DNA of 64,000 nucleotides from PALSA-555 sp963731625 (lineage in GTDB: Bacteria; Actinomycetota; Acidimicrobiia; IMCC26256; PALSA-555). The stretch spans positions 868,001-932,000 of the forward strand of contig CAVSWH010000004.1 of the NCBI GenBank assembly GCA_963731625.1, read 5' to 3'. Positions 47,082-56,884 of the stretch are shown here, in pieces. A program made the position numbers and the translations under genes. The first letter of the stretch is position 1; the number at the start of each line of letters is the position of its first letter. The notes under the pieces are model-generated. The model made no database searches and had not been told where the DNA came from. It saw only the letters and a list, made by a program, of their open reading frames with translations.

Positions 47082-48329
47082 ATGGAGTTCGGCATCTTCC
47101 TCAACGGCTACATCCCGGGCCCGGCCGCCCACGACACCGACTGGGAGCACCGCCAGCTGATGCGCGAGGCGGAGTACGCGATCTTCGCCGACAAGCACAA
47201 CTGGAAGTACGCCTGGTTCGGCGAGCACCACTGCCTGACGGAGTACAGCCACATGTCGGCGCCCGAGGTCGTCATGGGGCTCGTCGCCGGCCAGACCGAC
47301 TACATCCACCTGGCCACCGGCATCAACAGCCTCTCGCCGCGCAAGGAGCACCCCGTGCGCCTGGCCGAGCGGGCGGCCATGCTCGACCACGTCACCGGCC
47401 GCCGCTTCGAGTGGGGCACCGGCCGCGGCGCGGGCAGCCACGAGATGGCCACCTTCAACATCCTCGACACCAACTCGACCAAGCCCGAGTGGGAAGAGGT
47501 CGTCCGGGAGATCCCGCGGATGTGGGAGCAGGTCGACTACACCTACGAGGGCGAGCACTTCACGGTGCCGACGCCCCACAACGTGTTGCCCAAGCCCTAC
47601 GGCCAGGGCCACCCGCCGATCTGGGTCGCCTGCGGCAACCCGCCGACCTTCGGCGGGCCGGTGAGCTCGGCATCGGGGCGATCGCCTTCAACTTCGAGCC
47701 GATCTACAACCTCAGGGGCCGCATCGAGGCCTACAAGGAGGGCATCGCCAACTGCACCGAGCCGATCGGGCAGTTCATGAACGACAACGTCATGATCACC
47801 AACGCGGTGATCTGCCTCGAGGACCGCGACCAAGGCGCGGAAGCTGGCACTCGAGCGGGTCAGCGGCTACCTGTGACGATGGTGAACCTGTACCACGACA
47901 CCATGCCGAAGTCGCCGGACGCCATCACCTGGCCGGAGCCCCGATCATCCTGAAGGACATGGTCGGCGACGGCGACCCGACGACGCTCCTCGACAGCTGA
48001 TCGCCGGCTGGCTTCATGATGGTCGGCAACCCCGACGAGGTCTCCGAGCAGCTCGAGGCCTACAAGACGTCGGATGGACCAGCTGGTGTTCGGCATCCCC
48101 CAGGACCTCCACCGACGACGAGGTCCTCGAGGTGCTCGAGCTGTTCGGCGACAAGGTCATCCCCGAGCACGACCACGACCGGAACCACTCCACCGACCGC
48201 TACCGCGCCACAGCCAAGCCGAAGTACGAGACGTTCAACCACCCGCTGCCCGACGTCGAGTGGCCGACGCTCATCCCCGTCACCGCGAGCGACACCAGCG
48301 GAGCCGAGGCGAGGACACGAACCGAGTGA
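47082..48329 (+). pseudogene. Luciferase-like flavin monooxygenase, multiple frameshifts
   Basis: ATG at 47082. MEFGIFLNGYIPGPAAHDTD, YAWFGEHHCLTEYSHMSAPE and LATGINSLSPRKEHPVRLAE are the start of an LLM barrel. From 47660 on the protein continues in alternating frames (ELGIGAIAFNFEPIYNLRGR, MMVGNPDEVSEQLEAYKTS, DDEVLEVLELFGDKVIPEHD) with at least five indels. About 415 residues if restored. First gene of a run in which each start overlaps the previous stop. Confidence 0.8.
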
Positions 48330-49365
48330 ACGACGTCCAACGACTCAACCAGGTCCTGCGGCCGGCCGCGCCGCCACGCGTCCTGGAGGGCGTGTACACC
48401 GACGACCAGTACGAGCGATCCTGGGCGTGATCAAGCGCAACGGACCGTGGCCGACGATCACCGCCCACCACTTCGACACCGTCGAGGAGCTGATGGCCAC
48501 CTCGAACGGCGTCGTGCCCGACAGGCTCAACCTCACCCTCGACGACCTCGCCACCGCTCATTTCCGCGGCATCTTCGGCAAGGGCTCGATCGCGTTCTAC
48601 CCCGAACTCGAGGACTGCTACTACAACAGCCGCTTCCTGCAGCTGGTCCGCGACTACTGGGGAGCCCGCTACGCCCGCCCGACGCTGATGCTGTTCAACC
48701 TGTGCGGCCCCCACCACAGCGGGCTCAACGCCCACCTGGACGCCGTCACCTTCCGGGTATCCGCATCGAGAACTCGCCGGTGTGGCTGCAGAACGTGATG
48801 GGAAGATCCGGGCTGTTCACCGACCACCTGGTGAAGATGGCGCAGGTCATCACCTGGTGGTACCGGGGCGAGAACGGCACGTTCACGTACTGGCCCGACG
48901 GCCCGCTCGGCCAGCCGACGCGGCTCGAGCACCCGCTGTGGAACAAGGGGGTCGTCGTGCAGAACGAGATGATGTTCCACCGAGGTGACCCGGTCGGCCG
49001 CCCCGACGAGCGCGACATCCCCGGCCTGAAGCACCGGTCGCTGATCGGCTACGACGCCGAGCCGACGACTGGGCGATCACGACTGACGGTGAGGTCATCC
49101 GGCGCTACCGACCCGAGCAGATGCGCCTGCTCGTCCACTGGAACGCCGAGGTCTACTCGGACATGGACGAAGTCAAGAAGAACCTCGACCACTCCGACGA
49201 CCTGACCCACGAGTCGTCTTCGAGCGCCTGCTCGCCGACATGCGGGCACGCGGCGTCAACGTCGCCGAGCCGTCCGATCCCCTCCACGACCAGGCGTTCA
49301 TCCGCGCCCTGATCGCGACCTACTCCGTCGCGCCGACCACCGACTGGGCAAGACCGGCGGCATGA
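48326..49365 (+). pseudogene. Probable Fe(II)/2OG-type dioxygenase-like protein, frameshifted
   Basis: GTG overlapping the previous TGA. Readable parts: IKRNGPWPTITAHHFDTVEE, FGKGSIAFYPELEDCYYNSR, HHSGLNAHLDAVTFRG (HxD), NKGVVVQNEMMFHRGDPVGR (possible distal His) and RYRPEQMRLLVHWNAEVYSD. At least four indels. The HxD plus a later His suggests a PhyH-like fold, but I am not certain of the family. Confidence 0.5.
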
Positions 49366-49844
49366 GCGGCCACGACCGCTTCGCAGCCCACGAGCTGATC
49401 TCGCGATGGTGGTTCAACTACGACGAGGGTCACCTCGACGTGCTCGAGGGGCTCCTCGCCGACGATTGCCACACGAGCTCGCGCACCGAACTCGGCACCC
49501 ATCCGCACGAGGAGTTCATCCGCTCCGACTGCCGCGGGCGGGCCGCCGTGATGGCGTGGAAGAAGGAGCACCGCCGACACAGCCCGTATCCGTTGCGGCA
49601 CCATGCGGCCAATGTGCATGTGGTCGCCGAACGCGGCAACGAGATCGACCTCGACTCGTACCTCTTCGTCACGCAGATCACGGACCGGCGGCCGAGCAGC
49701 GTGTCGAGCGGCGTGGTCCACTGGACGCTGGTGCGCACCGGTGACGGATACCGGGTCCGCGCACAGCACACGGTGCTCGACTCGATCGAGTCGGCGCCGT
49801 TCCACGAGGTCGGCTTCGTGGCCTGCCGCCAGACGGCCTGGTGA
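49362..49844 (+). CDS. SnoaL-like NTF2-fold protein
   Basis: 160 residues, ATG overlapping the previous stop. FAAHELISRWWFNYDEGHLD, LLADDCHTSSRTELG, HHAANVHVVAERGNEIDLDS and SSGVVHWTLVRTGDGYRVRA form a SnoaL_4-type domain. Unlike its operon neighbours it has no frameshift. Ligand unknown. Confidence 0.85.
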   Translation: MSGHDRFAAHELISRWWFNYDEGHLDVLEGLLADDCHTSSRTELGTHPHEEFIRSDCRGRAAVMAWKKEHRRHSPYPLRHHAANVHVVAERGNEIDLDSYLFVTQITDRRPSSVSSGVVHWTLVRTGDGYRVRAQHTVLDSIESAPFHEVGFVACRQTAW

Positions 49845-50110
49845 GGTCCGACCGGAGCATGGACCCAGACACCCGCAGCGGCCTGCACGACCTGACGGGT
49901 CGAGCGACCACCCTCATGGGCGGGATTCGGGGCATCGGATTAGCGATCGCCGAAGGGTTGCCGGCCGCCGGCGCGAGGGTGACGATGGCCAGCCGCAAGG
50001 CGGCCGCTTGCCCGGCGCTGCTCATGCGCTTTGATGCCGGGAGCTGCATGACGGGCCAGGTTCATCGTCGACCCCGGCCCCGCGCCACACTGATCCAACC
50101 GACTCCGTGA
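49841..50110 (+). pseudogene. Short-chain dehydrogenase with large internal deletion
   Basis: N-terminal LTGRATTLMGGIRGIGLAIA then GARVTMASRKAA is the SDR cofactor region; it joins directly to FDAGSCMTGQVHRRPRP, which resembles the C-terminal DAGSYVTGQ segment. About 180 central residues with the YxxxK site are missing, so it cannot be active. Confidence 0.75.
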
Positions 50111-51346
50111 GCAGCACCGAGCCCAAGCGGCGGATCGACTACGCCGGCTCGGTGCACGACGAGCGGGAGATCGAGGCGGTCGTCGACGTGCTGCGCGGCG
50201 GGCCCACTGCGCTGCGCATCGGCAAGAACGTCAAGGCCATGGAAGCCCGGGTCGCCGAGCTGTTCGGCAAGCGCCGCGGCGTGATGTGCAACTCTGGGAG
50301 CTCGGCGCTCTACCTGGCGGTCGAGGTGCTCGGGCTCGAGCCCGGCGACGAGATCGTCACCTCGGCGGTGACGTTCTCCACCGACATCGCGCCCGATGGT
50401 GCGGGCCGGGCTCGTGCCCGCCTTCGTCGACGTCACCCCGACACCTTCCAGATCGACGTGGACGCCATCGAGGAGATGATCGGGCCGCGGACCAAAGCGA
50501 TCCTGGCCCCGAACCTGATCGGCAACGCCCCCGACTGGGACCCATCCGCGCCATCGCCGACCGCCACGGGCTCAAGGTCGTCGAGGACTCCTGCGACGCC
50601 CTCGGCCTGACCCTGCGCGGCACCCCGACCGGCACTCGCGCCGACATCAGCCTGACCAGCTTCGCCTTGTCGCACATCATCACGGCCGCCGGGACCGGGG
50701 GCATGGTGTGCTTCGACGACGACGCCCTCGCCGACCGCGCGCTGCTGCTGCGCCGCTGGGGCCGCCGCTCGGAGGTGCAGCTCTTCGGCTCGAAGAAGGG
50801 CGTCGAGCGCCGCTTCTTCTCGACGATCGACGGCGACCTCGAGTACGACAACCTCTTCATCTTCGACGAGGTCGGGTGGAACTTCGAGCCCTCCGAGCTG
50901 TCGGCCGCGTTCGGCCTGGTCCAGCTGGACAAGCTGGCCGAGAACCTGGCTCGCCGGCAGCGCAACTTCGAGCTGACCAGCGTCGCACTTCGCCCGCTGG
51001 CCGCAGCATCTTCACGCTGCCCGCGGCTGACCGGGGCGTCGAGACCGGCTGGCACATGTTCCCGATCCTCATCAACCCTGACTCCGGGCATCCGTCGCGC
51101 CGAATTCCAGCAGTGGATGGAAGCCCACGGCGTCGACACCCGGATGGTGTGGACCGGCAACGCCACCCGCCAACCTGCCTTCCAGGGACAAACCGCACCG
51201 CCAGACCACCAGGAGGGCTCCCCAACGCCGACCGGGTCATGGAGTCGGGCCTCATCCTGCCCAACAGCCACTCGATGACCGACGACGACTGCGGCTAGAT
51301 CGGCGAGTGCCTCGACGAGTTTGTGACCAAGAAGCATCTGGCCTGA
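50107..51346 (+). pseudogene. DegT/DnrJ/EryC1-type PLP enzyme lacking the usual Lys; frameshifts and a late stop
   Basis: ATGA-type overlap with the preceding stop. RRIDYAGSVHDEREIEAVVD, GVMCNSGSSALYLAVEVLGL, DEIVTSAVTFSTDIAP, then after a shift VPAFVDVTPDTFQIDVDAI-type sequence and KVVEDSCDALGLTLRG. At the PLP-Lys position the sequence is SFALSHIITAAGTGGMV, with His, as in RfbH/ColD-type 3-dehydratases. Further shifts near 50990 and 51090. A TAG at 51296-51298 is followed in frame by ECLDEFVTKKHLA and TGA at 51346, suggesting a Tyr-to-stop change. Confidence 0.75.
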
Positions 51347-51481
51347 CGACGCCCGCGGGGCAGGGGACACACACTCACATGACGCCCCACCCACCGACCC
51401 GATCGAGCCGTAACAACACCCTCCTTCTCTACGACGGCGAACTCCGGACCGATGGCCATCGTTCTGCAAGGTCGCCCGGAG

Positions 51482-51700
51482 TCATCGGCAGGAGTGCGCA
51501 GGTTGTGGCTTGTGCCACGACAAGGGTGGCGCCACAGCGTTCAATGCCTGCACAGCCGTGTTCGACGGAAGGGTGAACGGCTTGTCGGAGCAGAGGCGAG
51601 GCTCGGCGGTGGTCTTCAGACCCAACTCGCTGACCTGCCGCACGTACTCGGGCAAACCGATCTGCTCTTCAAGCTCGACGTACCCACCAGTCGCACGATC
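51482..51700 (-). pseudogene. Unrecognised coding-like fragment
   Basis: Minus-strand frame reads ELEEQIGLPEYVRQVSELGL, KTTAEPRLCSDKPFTLPS and ends PPLSWHKPQPAHSCR-stop. It has protein-like composition but no start, and I recognise no family. Confidence 0.3.
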
Positions 51701-51859
51701 CGAAGGACCCTACCCCGACACCGTCGTTGGCCTTCGGCAGGGTGCGACCAAGCGCTCCCCCGCGGTTCCCGAAACAACGCTCGGCTCGGGCACGGACTTG
51801 GCGCCGCTCGCCGAACGCGCCTGCAAGACAGAAACCGCCGTCGACCAGCGAATACTCCG

Positions 51860-52028
51860 TGGGCGTTGAGGGACTCGAACCCCCGGCTTCCGCCTTGTAA
51901 GGGCGCTTCAGGCAACGCCGTGACCTGCGGCTTCGCGCGAAGGCCCAGGTCAGCCCGACCTCATGTTCCTCATGAGGGACGCCGAGTGACCGTGAGTGAC
52001 CGCCAGTTAGGGCACGCGGAGGGCACGA
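51860..52028 (-). repeat. Attachment junction h: tRNA-Val 3' fragment with right arm (type 1)
   Basis: tRNA fragment 51860-51905, CGTGACCTGC, CCCAGGTCA, a changed central palindrome (CTCATGTTCCTCATGAGG), GAGTGACCG twice and the doubled GGGCAC ending at 52027. No left arm is seen; the catabolic cassette to its left may have lost its end. Confidence 0.8.
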
Positions 52029-52087
52029 AATTGAGCGCGAGCGCATCAACGAGCTCGCCCGGGATGCGCTGCCGCGCGGTGAACGCG

Positions 52088-52310
52088 CCCATCCAGTGAA
52101 CGCCGCGACGACCGTGGTCGGGCAGGCGTCGGTGGTCGGGTCGAAGGTGATGGTCACTTGGCCGTTCCCGCTGCGGGCGCTCAGCGCCGACGACATGTTG
52201 GTCGCGCTCGAAGCGATGAAGGACGACCCGCCACCGCCTCCTGTAGCTTTCGCGCCGCCACCGCCGTAGCCGGCGCCGTCGCGCATGACCGCGACCCGCA
52301 TTACCGGGGC
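52088..52310 (-). pseudogene. Remnant of a glycine-rich AAFTG protein
   Basis: GYGGGGAKATGGGGGSSFIA, GNGQVTITFDPTTDACPTTV and VAAFTG are the last 75 residues of the family. The normal TAG after FTG is TGG here, so the frame reads through, and the N-terminal part is missing. Confidence 0.7.
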
Positions 52311-52555
52311 CGCCGAGGCCCTAGCCGACGCCTCGGTCATTTACTGCGTGGGGCAGACGCCGGCCAACGCTGGTGACGTGCTTCGTTAGGCAACTCTGGG
52401 GTTAGCGTCGGCGCCCATCCGCGGCGACGGGCGTAGTCCCTTTGGGTGCCGCTCGCCACCCACGGCTTAGCAGTGAGCGAATGCCATTGCCGAAAGGTTC
52501 GTGATGGCGACAACGGCAGACGTCTTGAGATCGTCGCTAGTCGGCGTTCGCTCAT

Positions 52556-53020
52556 TCACTCGGCTAGGTCGTTTTCCACGGTTGTATCGGCGATGAGGAC
52601 GCTGCAGGGCGCGTGGTGCGACACACTGTTCGGGACGCTCCCGATAAACCGACGACCGCCTTGCATGCCCCGGTTCCCAACGACGAGCAGATCGGCCCCT
52701 AGCTGGTCGGCGAGCTCGCAGAGCATCTCGGCAGGATTCCCTCGGCGCGCGTGGGTCTCGATACCGGGCGCGGTGTCCGCGACCTGCTGGGCGGCGCGAT
52801 GCACCACGGTGGCCAGCGTGGCGGTCGTGTCGGTCTCCAGCTCAGAGCGGGGGACGCCACGCGGGCCGGGTTGGGAGTCCGCACCCGCGGCACTCGGTTT
52901 CCCGACGCTGACGATGTGCAACACGGCGCCGTCGGTCGCGCCGGCGAGCTCGGCGGCCAATCGCACAGCGCGCGGAGAAGCGTCGGAGCCGTCGGTGCCC
53001 ACGACGATGGTCTTGAACAT
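52556..53020 (-). CDS. Universal stress protein (UspA family), second copy
   Basis: About 154 residues from ATG 53020 (MFKTIVVGTDGSDASPRAVR). C-terminal half LLVVGNRGMQGGRRFIGSVP and NSVSHHAPCSVLIAD gives the G-2x-G-9x-G-S nucleotide motif. Differs strongly from the Usp at 27138, so it is not a recent duplicate. Confidence 0.92.
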   Translation of the reverse strand: MFKTIVVGTDGSDASPRAVRLAAELAGATDGAVLHIVSVGKPSAAGADSQPGPRGVPRSELETDTTATLATVVHRAAQQVADTAPGIETHARRGNPAEMLCELADQLGADLLVVGNRGMQGGRRFIGSVPNSVSHHAPCSVLIADTTVENDLAE

Positions 53021-53148
53021 GATGGTGTCTCCCAACGAGAGGCGAGTCAGACCGCGTCCAAGCCCCGCTAGACGTGGCTTACCATTTCGAGATGGGTCGC
53101 TGTCGGGATACCTGCATGGCGTTCGCGCTTCGCGAGCAGCCGGGCAGA

Positions 53149-54774
53149 CTACCCGGTGAACGCGGCCGTGAGTGTCGGCACAGTGGGTTGGACTTCGACG
53201 GCGCCGCTGTCGCAGTTCGGGCTGGCCGTGTCCGGTCGGGGCAGGCCGCGCTGGTCGGTACCAATGCCCTCGGTGGCGCCACAGTCCGCAGCTGGGACGG
53301 CGTCGATGAGTGGGCTGGGCCCGTCTTGGGGCAGCATCGTCTGGGTCGGCCCACCGTTGTTCTGGAGCGGGCCGAGCAGCGGATTGGCGGGCGCCAGGTC
53401 CTTCGTCGCAGTGGCGAACCCGCAGGATGCGGCTACGTCATCCTCGAGGTTGAACCCGTGCGAGGTCGTCGACCCCACAGCACAGTTCGCGCCCCCTCCC
53501 GTGGCCTCAGCGACGACTGAGCCGAAGCTCGACAACGGCCCCGTCGCGTTCAGGTTGGCGCCGGGTCCGCTCCCACCGTTCTGAACCACCGTCGCGTACA
53601 CCAACGTCACGGCGCCTTCGGAGCCGATGCCGCCGCCACCGCCGCCGCTTCCGGCCGTGTTACCGCTCACCGTAGAGTTGGTGAGGGTCGCGCTGCCCGC
53701 CGCGCCGATGCCGCCGCCGCCATTCGTGGTGGACGTGTTGCCACTGACCGTCGAGTTCGTCAGTGTCACCGCCCCGCCCGAGCCGATGCCGCCACCACCG
53801 GCGCCGGCAGTGTTGCCACTGACCGTCGAGTTCGTCAGCGTCACCGCCCCGTTGGAGCCAACCCCGCCGCTGAAGAGACCGGCGGTGTTGTTGCTCACGA
53901 TGGAGTTCGTCAGGGTCGCTGGCCCGACAGCGGAGACGCCGCCGTCGCCGCCGTTGCTGGCCGTGTTGCCACTCACCGTCGAGTTCGTCAGCATCACCGC
54001 CCCTTGGGAGCCGATGCCGCCAGCGCCGTTGGTGCTGGCCGTGTGGTTGTTGCTGACGATCGAGTTCGTTATCGTCACCGCACCTTGGGAGCCGATGCCG
54101 CCACCGCCATTGGTGGTCGCGGTGTTGTTGGTGACCGTCGAGTTCGTCAGCATCACCACCCCGCCCGACCCGATGCCGCCGCCGCCACCGTTCGCGGCGG
54201 TGTTGCCGCTGACCGTCGAGTTCGTCAGCGTCACCGCACCGTTAGAGCCAACCCCGCCGCTGTTAAGGCTGGCGGTGTTGTTGCTGATAGTGGAGTTCGT
54301 CAGCGTCGCCGGCCCAACAGCCGAGACCCCGCCACCGTCGCCTGTAACTGACGCGCCAGTCACGGTGAGGCTGTCGATCGTGACCAAGCCGGTGCTGGTG
54401 CTAACGATGGCGTCATGGCCGTTCCCGTTGAGGGTGGCGCCATTGCCATCGATGGTCAGCGGATCCGAGGCGTGGGTGTAGGCCGGAAGATTGCTGCTCA
54501 AGACGATCGGCGCGGTGACCAGCGTCGTGTCGATACAGATCACTTGCGCGCCACTGTTGGTGTTGGCGTTCGTGATCGCCGTCCGCAGCGACCCCGTGCC
54601 GGTATCGGCGTTAGACATCACGGTCGTGTTCGACGCCGCGCAGCTCGTCGCCGCTCCCGCCGAACCGGCCAGCGGCGACCCGACGCCCACCAGCACCGCG
54701 CCGACCAACGCGACAACCCCGAACAGCCCACCCGCTGCCCCACCAACCCCAGCACCAATCGGCGGCACCCTCAT
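53149..54774 (-). CDS. Secreted beta-helix protein with choice-of-anchor-Q-like end and AAFTG tail
   Basis: About 541 residues. Signal peptide region GGLFGVVALVGAVLVGVGSP. Repeats of about 24 residues (xLTNSTVSGNTAxxGGGGIG) give a right-handed parallel beta-helix as in Pmp/adhesin proteins. Near the end DQRGLPRPDTASPNCDSGAV matches the choice-of-anchor Q pattern, which in other bacteria precedes LPXTG, PEP-CTERM or other sorting signals. Here the chain finishes PTVPTLTAAFTG. Almost certainly exported. The repeats are near identical in DNA, so expect length changes. Confidence 0.88.
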   Translation of the reverse strand: MRVPPIGAGVGGAAGGLFGVVALVGAVLVGVGSPLAGSAGAATSCAASNTTVMSNADTGTGSLRTAITNANTNSGAQVICIDTTLVTAPIVLSSNLPAYTHASDPLTIDGNGATLNGNGHDAIVSTSTGLVTIDSLTVTGASVTGDGGGVSAVGPATLTNSTISNNTASLNSGGVGSNGAVTLTNSTVSGNTAANGGGGGIGSGGVVMLTNSTVTNNTATTNGGGGIGSQGAVTITNSIVSNNHTASTNGAGGIGSQGAVMLTNSTVSGNTASNGGDGGVSAVGPATLTNSIVSNNTAGLFSGGVGSNGAVTLTNSTVSGNTAGAGGGGIGSGGAVTLTNSTVSGNTSTTNGGGGIGAAGSATLTNSTVSGNTAGSGGGGGGIGSEGAVTLVYATVVQNGGSGPGANLNATGPLSSFGSVVAEATGGGANCAVGSTTSHGFNLEDDVAASCGFATATKDLAPANPLLGPLQNNGGPTQTMLPQDGPSPLIDAVPAADCGATEGIGTDQRGLPRPDTASPNCDSGAVEVQPTVPTLTAAFTG

Positions 54775-54892
54775 CTCAGCGACCCCCACCCTCGTCCCAA
54801 GGAGACGTTGGAACCCTAACCCTGACCGGCGTCAGCGCTAGGGGACAGACGCCTCTCCGCGCCCCGGCGCGAGCAGTGGCCGACACGAGCCC

Positions 54893-55122
54893 GGGTAGGG
54901 CACACGGAGGGCACGGCAACCCTCATCACGGCGCCCGGAACCCTGTTCTGCCTTGTGGGCGTTGAGGGACTCGAACCCCCGCTCCCGCCTTGTAAGGGCG
55001 CTTCAGACAAGGCCGTGACCTGCCACTTCACGCGTCACCCAGGTCAGGCGGACAACGTGTTGCACATGAGCGACGGCGAGTGACCGTGACTGACCGCCAG
55101 TTAGGGCAGCGGAGGGCACGCC
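54893..55122 (-). repeat. Attachment junction i: both arms and tRNA-Val 3' fragment (type 1)
   Basis: Left arm TAGGGCACACGGAGGGCAC at 54896-54914, unusually close (41 bp) to the tRNA fragment 54956-55000. Then CGTGACCTGC, CCAGGTCA, CAACGTGTTG, GAGTGACCG-type repeats and TTAGGGCAGCGGAGGGCACG ending at about 55119. Confidence 0.85.
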
Positions 55123-55168
55123 TCTACGCAAGTCGCCCGCAGTCGGCCACAGACGCGACGTGTTGGGC

Positions 55169-56378
55169 ATGCTGTTGCCGGTGACCAGCCCCAACCCGAA
55201 GCGTCGGCCTCACAGCGGCGCGGATGCTGCGGCCGTAGTGCCGCGTCGGCGCGCCCTGTCTGGCGGCTTGGTCCTGGCGGTGACCGGCGTCGGCGCAGCG
55301 CTCATCGCGGCAGTCAGCAATCCAGGGGACGCCCGGTCCGCCGCGTCTCAGGTCTGGTCGCCCTTTGTTCTCGTCGCTGGGCTGCTCCTGATCGGGCTGG
55401 TGGCCGACGCTGACGGGCTGTTCGCCGCCGCTGGTCACGCTTTGGCCCGCATCGCCCGCAACGGCGTGGTGCTGTACGCGGGATCGATGCTGCTCGTCGC
55501 GGTGGTTACCGCGGTGTTGAACCTCGACACCTCGGTCGCGTTCCTCACCCCAGTGCTCGTCTACACCGCCCGGAGCCGTGGCGAAGGCCACGCACCTCTC
55601 CTCTACGGCTGTCTTCTCCTCTCGAATGCCGCGTCCTTGGTGCTGCCCGGCTCCAACCTGACCAACCCTGATCGTCCTCGGGCACCTGCATCTCAGCGGC
55701 GGTCGCTTCCTCGCCCAGCTCTGGCCCGCCGCCCTCGCCGCGAGTCTCGTCACCGCCGCAGTCGTCGCGATCTGTGAGCGTCGTTCGCTGCGCACCACCG
55801 TCACCGACCTCACCAAACCCGACCGCCCCCAACTCGGTCTCGGACTCTTTGCCGTCGGCGCGGCCGCGGCGCTGGTCGTCGTGTTGCGCTCCCCGGCGAT
55901 CCCCATCGCCGCCCTCGGCGTGCTCGCCGCTGGCGTCCGCGTCGCGCGCCGTGCCGAGCCGCCCCGCCGCTTCCTCGAGGTGCTTGGCCTCCCGGTCCTG
56001 ATCGGCCTCTTCGGCATCGCCGTCGCCCTCGGGACCCTCGGACGGGCCTGGTCGGGACCATCCACCTTGCTGTCACACCTCAACTCGGCCGCGACCGCCG
56101 CCCTCGCCGCGGGCGCCGCAGTGCTCGTGAACAACCTGCCCGCCGCGGCCCTGCTCGCCGCCCGGGTACCGCCACGCCCCTACGCACTACTCATCGGACT
56201 GAACCTGGGTCCCAACCTCTTCATGACCGGCTCCCTGGCATGGATCCTGTGGCGACGCGCCGCCCGAACCGCCGGCGCCCAACCCTCGATCGCCCACGCC
56301 AGCCGCCTCGGCACCATCGCCGTCCCGCTATCCATCGCCGCGGCCCTCGCAGCGCTCGCCCTCACCGGCGCACACTGA
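55169..56378 (+). pseudogene. ArsB/SLC13-type permease, one frameshift
   Basis: Start GTG 55160 or ATG 55169, only about 40 bp after the arm of junction i. Membrane helices GGLVLAVTGVGAALIAAVSN, FVLVAGLLLIGLVADADGLF and LLVAVVTAVLNLDTSVAFLT match the ArsB/NhaD superfamily, with TSVAF as a hairpin loop motif. An extra base in CCC near 55666 shifts the frame; IVLGHLHLSGGRFLAQLWPA then follows, and VLVNNLPAAALLAARV (the second hairpin, NNLPA) is intact. Possible arsenite or other anion pump. The only gene of its cassette. Confidence 0.8.
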
Positions 56379-56477
56379 CCGCCGTCAAGCGACGGCGTCG
56401 CCAGATGCAAAGAACCTGGTGAAGGCCAAGTCGTCTCCGATCGCCTGGCCGAGAGCGGGCCCAGGGCATCCATCGAT

Positions 56478-56745
56478 GATCATGAGTTAGGGCATACGGA
56501 GGGCACGCGGCACTTCGAGAACCTGTCGGCCGGGAGTCGGACCGGCAAGAAGGTGCCGCTGAACAGCCACTTCGTTCGTGGGCGTTGAGGGACTCGAACC
56601 CCCGCTCCCGCCTTGTAAGGGCGCTTCAGACAACGCCGTGACCTGCCTATTCACGCGTCATCCCAGGTCAGGCCGACAACATGTTGCACATGAGCGACGT
56701 TGAGTGACCGCAAGTGACCGCCAGTTAGGCACGCGGAGGGCACGC
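56478..56745 (-). repeat. Attachment junction j: both arms and tRNA-Val 3' fragment (type 1)
   Basis: Left arm GAGTTAGGGCATACGGAGGG at 56484-56503, tRNA fragment 56579-56623 (identical to the intact gene through the anticodon loop), TGACCTGC, CCCAGGTCA, CAACATGTTG, TGAGCGACGT/TGAGTGACCG/CAAGTGACCG iterons, and GGCACGCGGAGGGCACGC ending at 56744. Confidence 0.88.
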
Positions 56746-56759
56746 CGGCGACGACCCTG

Positions 56760-56884
56760 ACGTGTTGCGCCGCGCCGCGAGCGAGGTTGCCGACGAGTGG
56801 GCCGATCAGCGGGCGAACGCGGTTGCTGCTCGACGCGGCCGCGCGCGCCGCGATCGACACCGACGAGACAGGCGGTTAGCGCGT
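56760..56884 (+). repeat. Conserved 3' module of AAFTG cassettes (one of about seven copies)
   Basis: Between the right arm and the AAFTG stop codons lies a segment that recurs, more or less intact, near 26755, 31950, 33100, 34930, 58150 and 59190. On the + strand several copies encode EVADEWADQRANALLLDAAA then LAAIDTDETGG-stop or close variants. It may be the tail of a lost gene; no family recognised. Confidence 0.6.

Noticed and set aside
38911..51859. Antibiotic or natural-product cluster
   Set aside because: No synthase, carrier protein or resistance gene; SnoaL and DegT-like genes alone are not sufficient, and the rest is catabolic in type.
22504..56623. tRNA-Val fragments as functional tRNA genes
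   Set aside because: All ten lack the D arm and the 5' acceptor strand; sequence after the anticodon stem is unrelated to the tRNA.
22504..56623. Fragments read as protein (VGVEGLEPPLPPCKG-type peptides in several frames)
   Set aside because: These peptides are translations of tRNA sequence and appear wherever a fragment occurs; no gene context.
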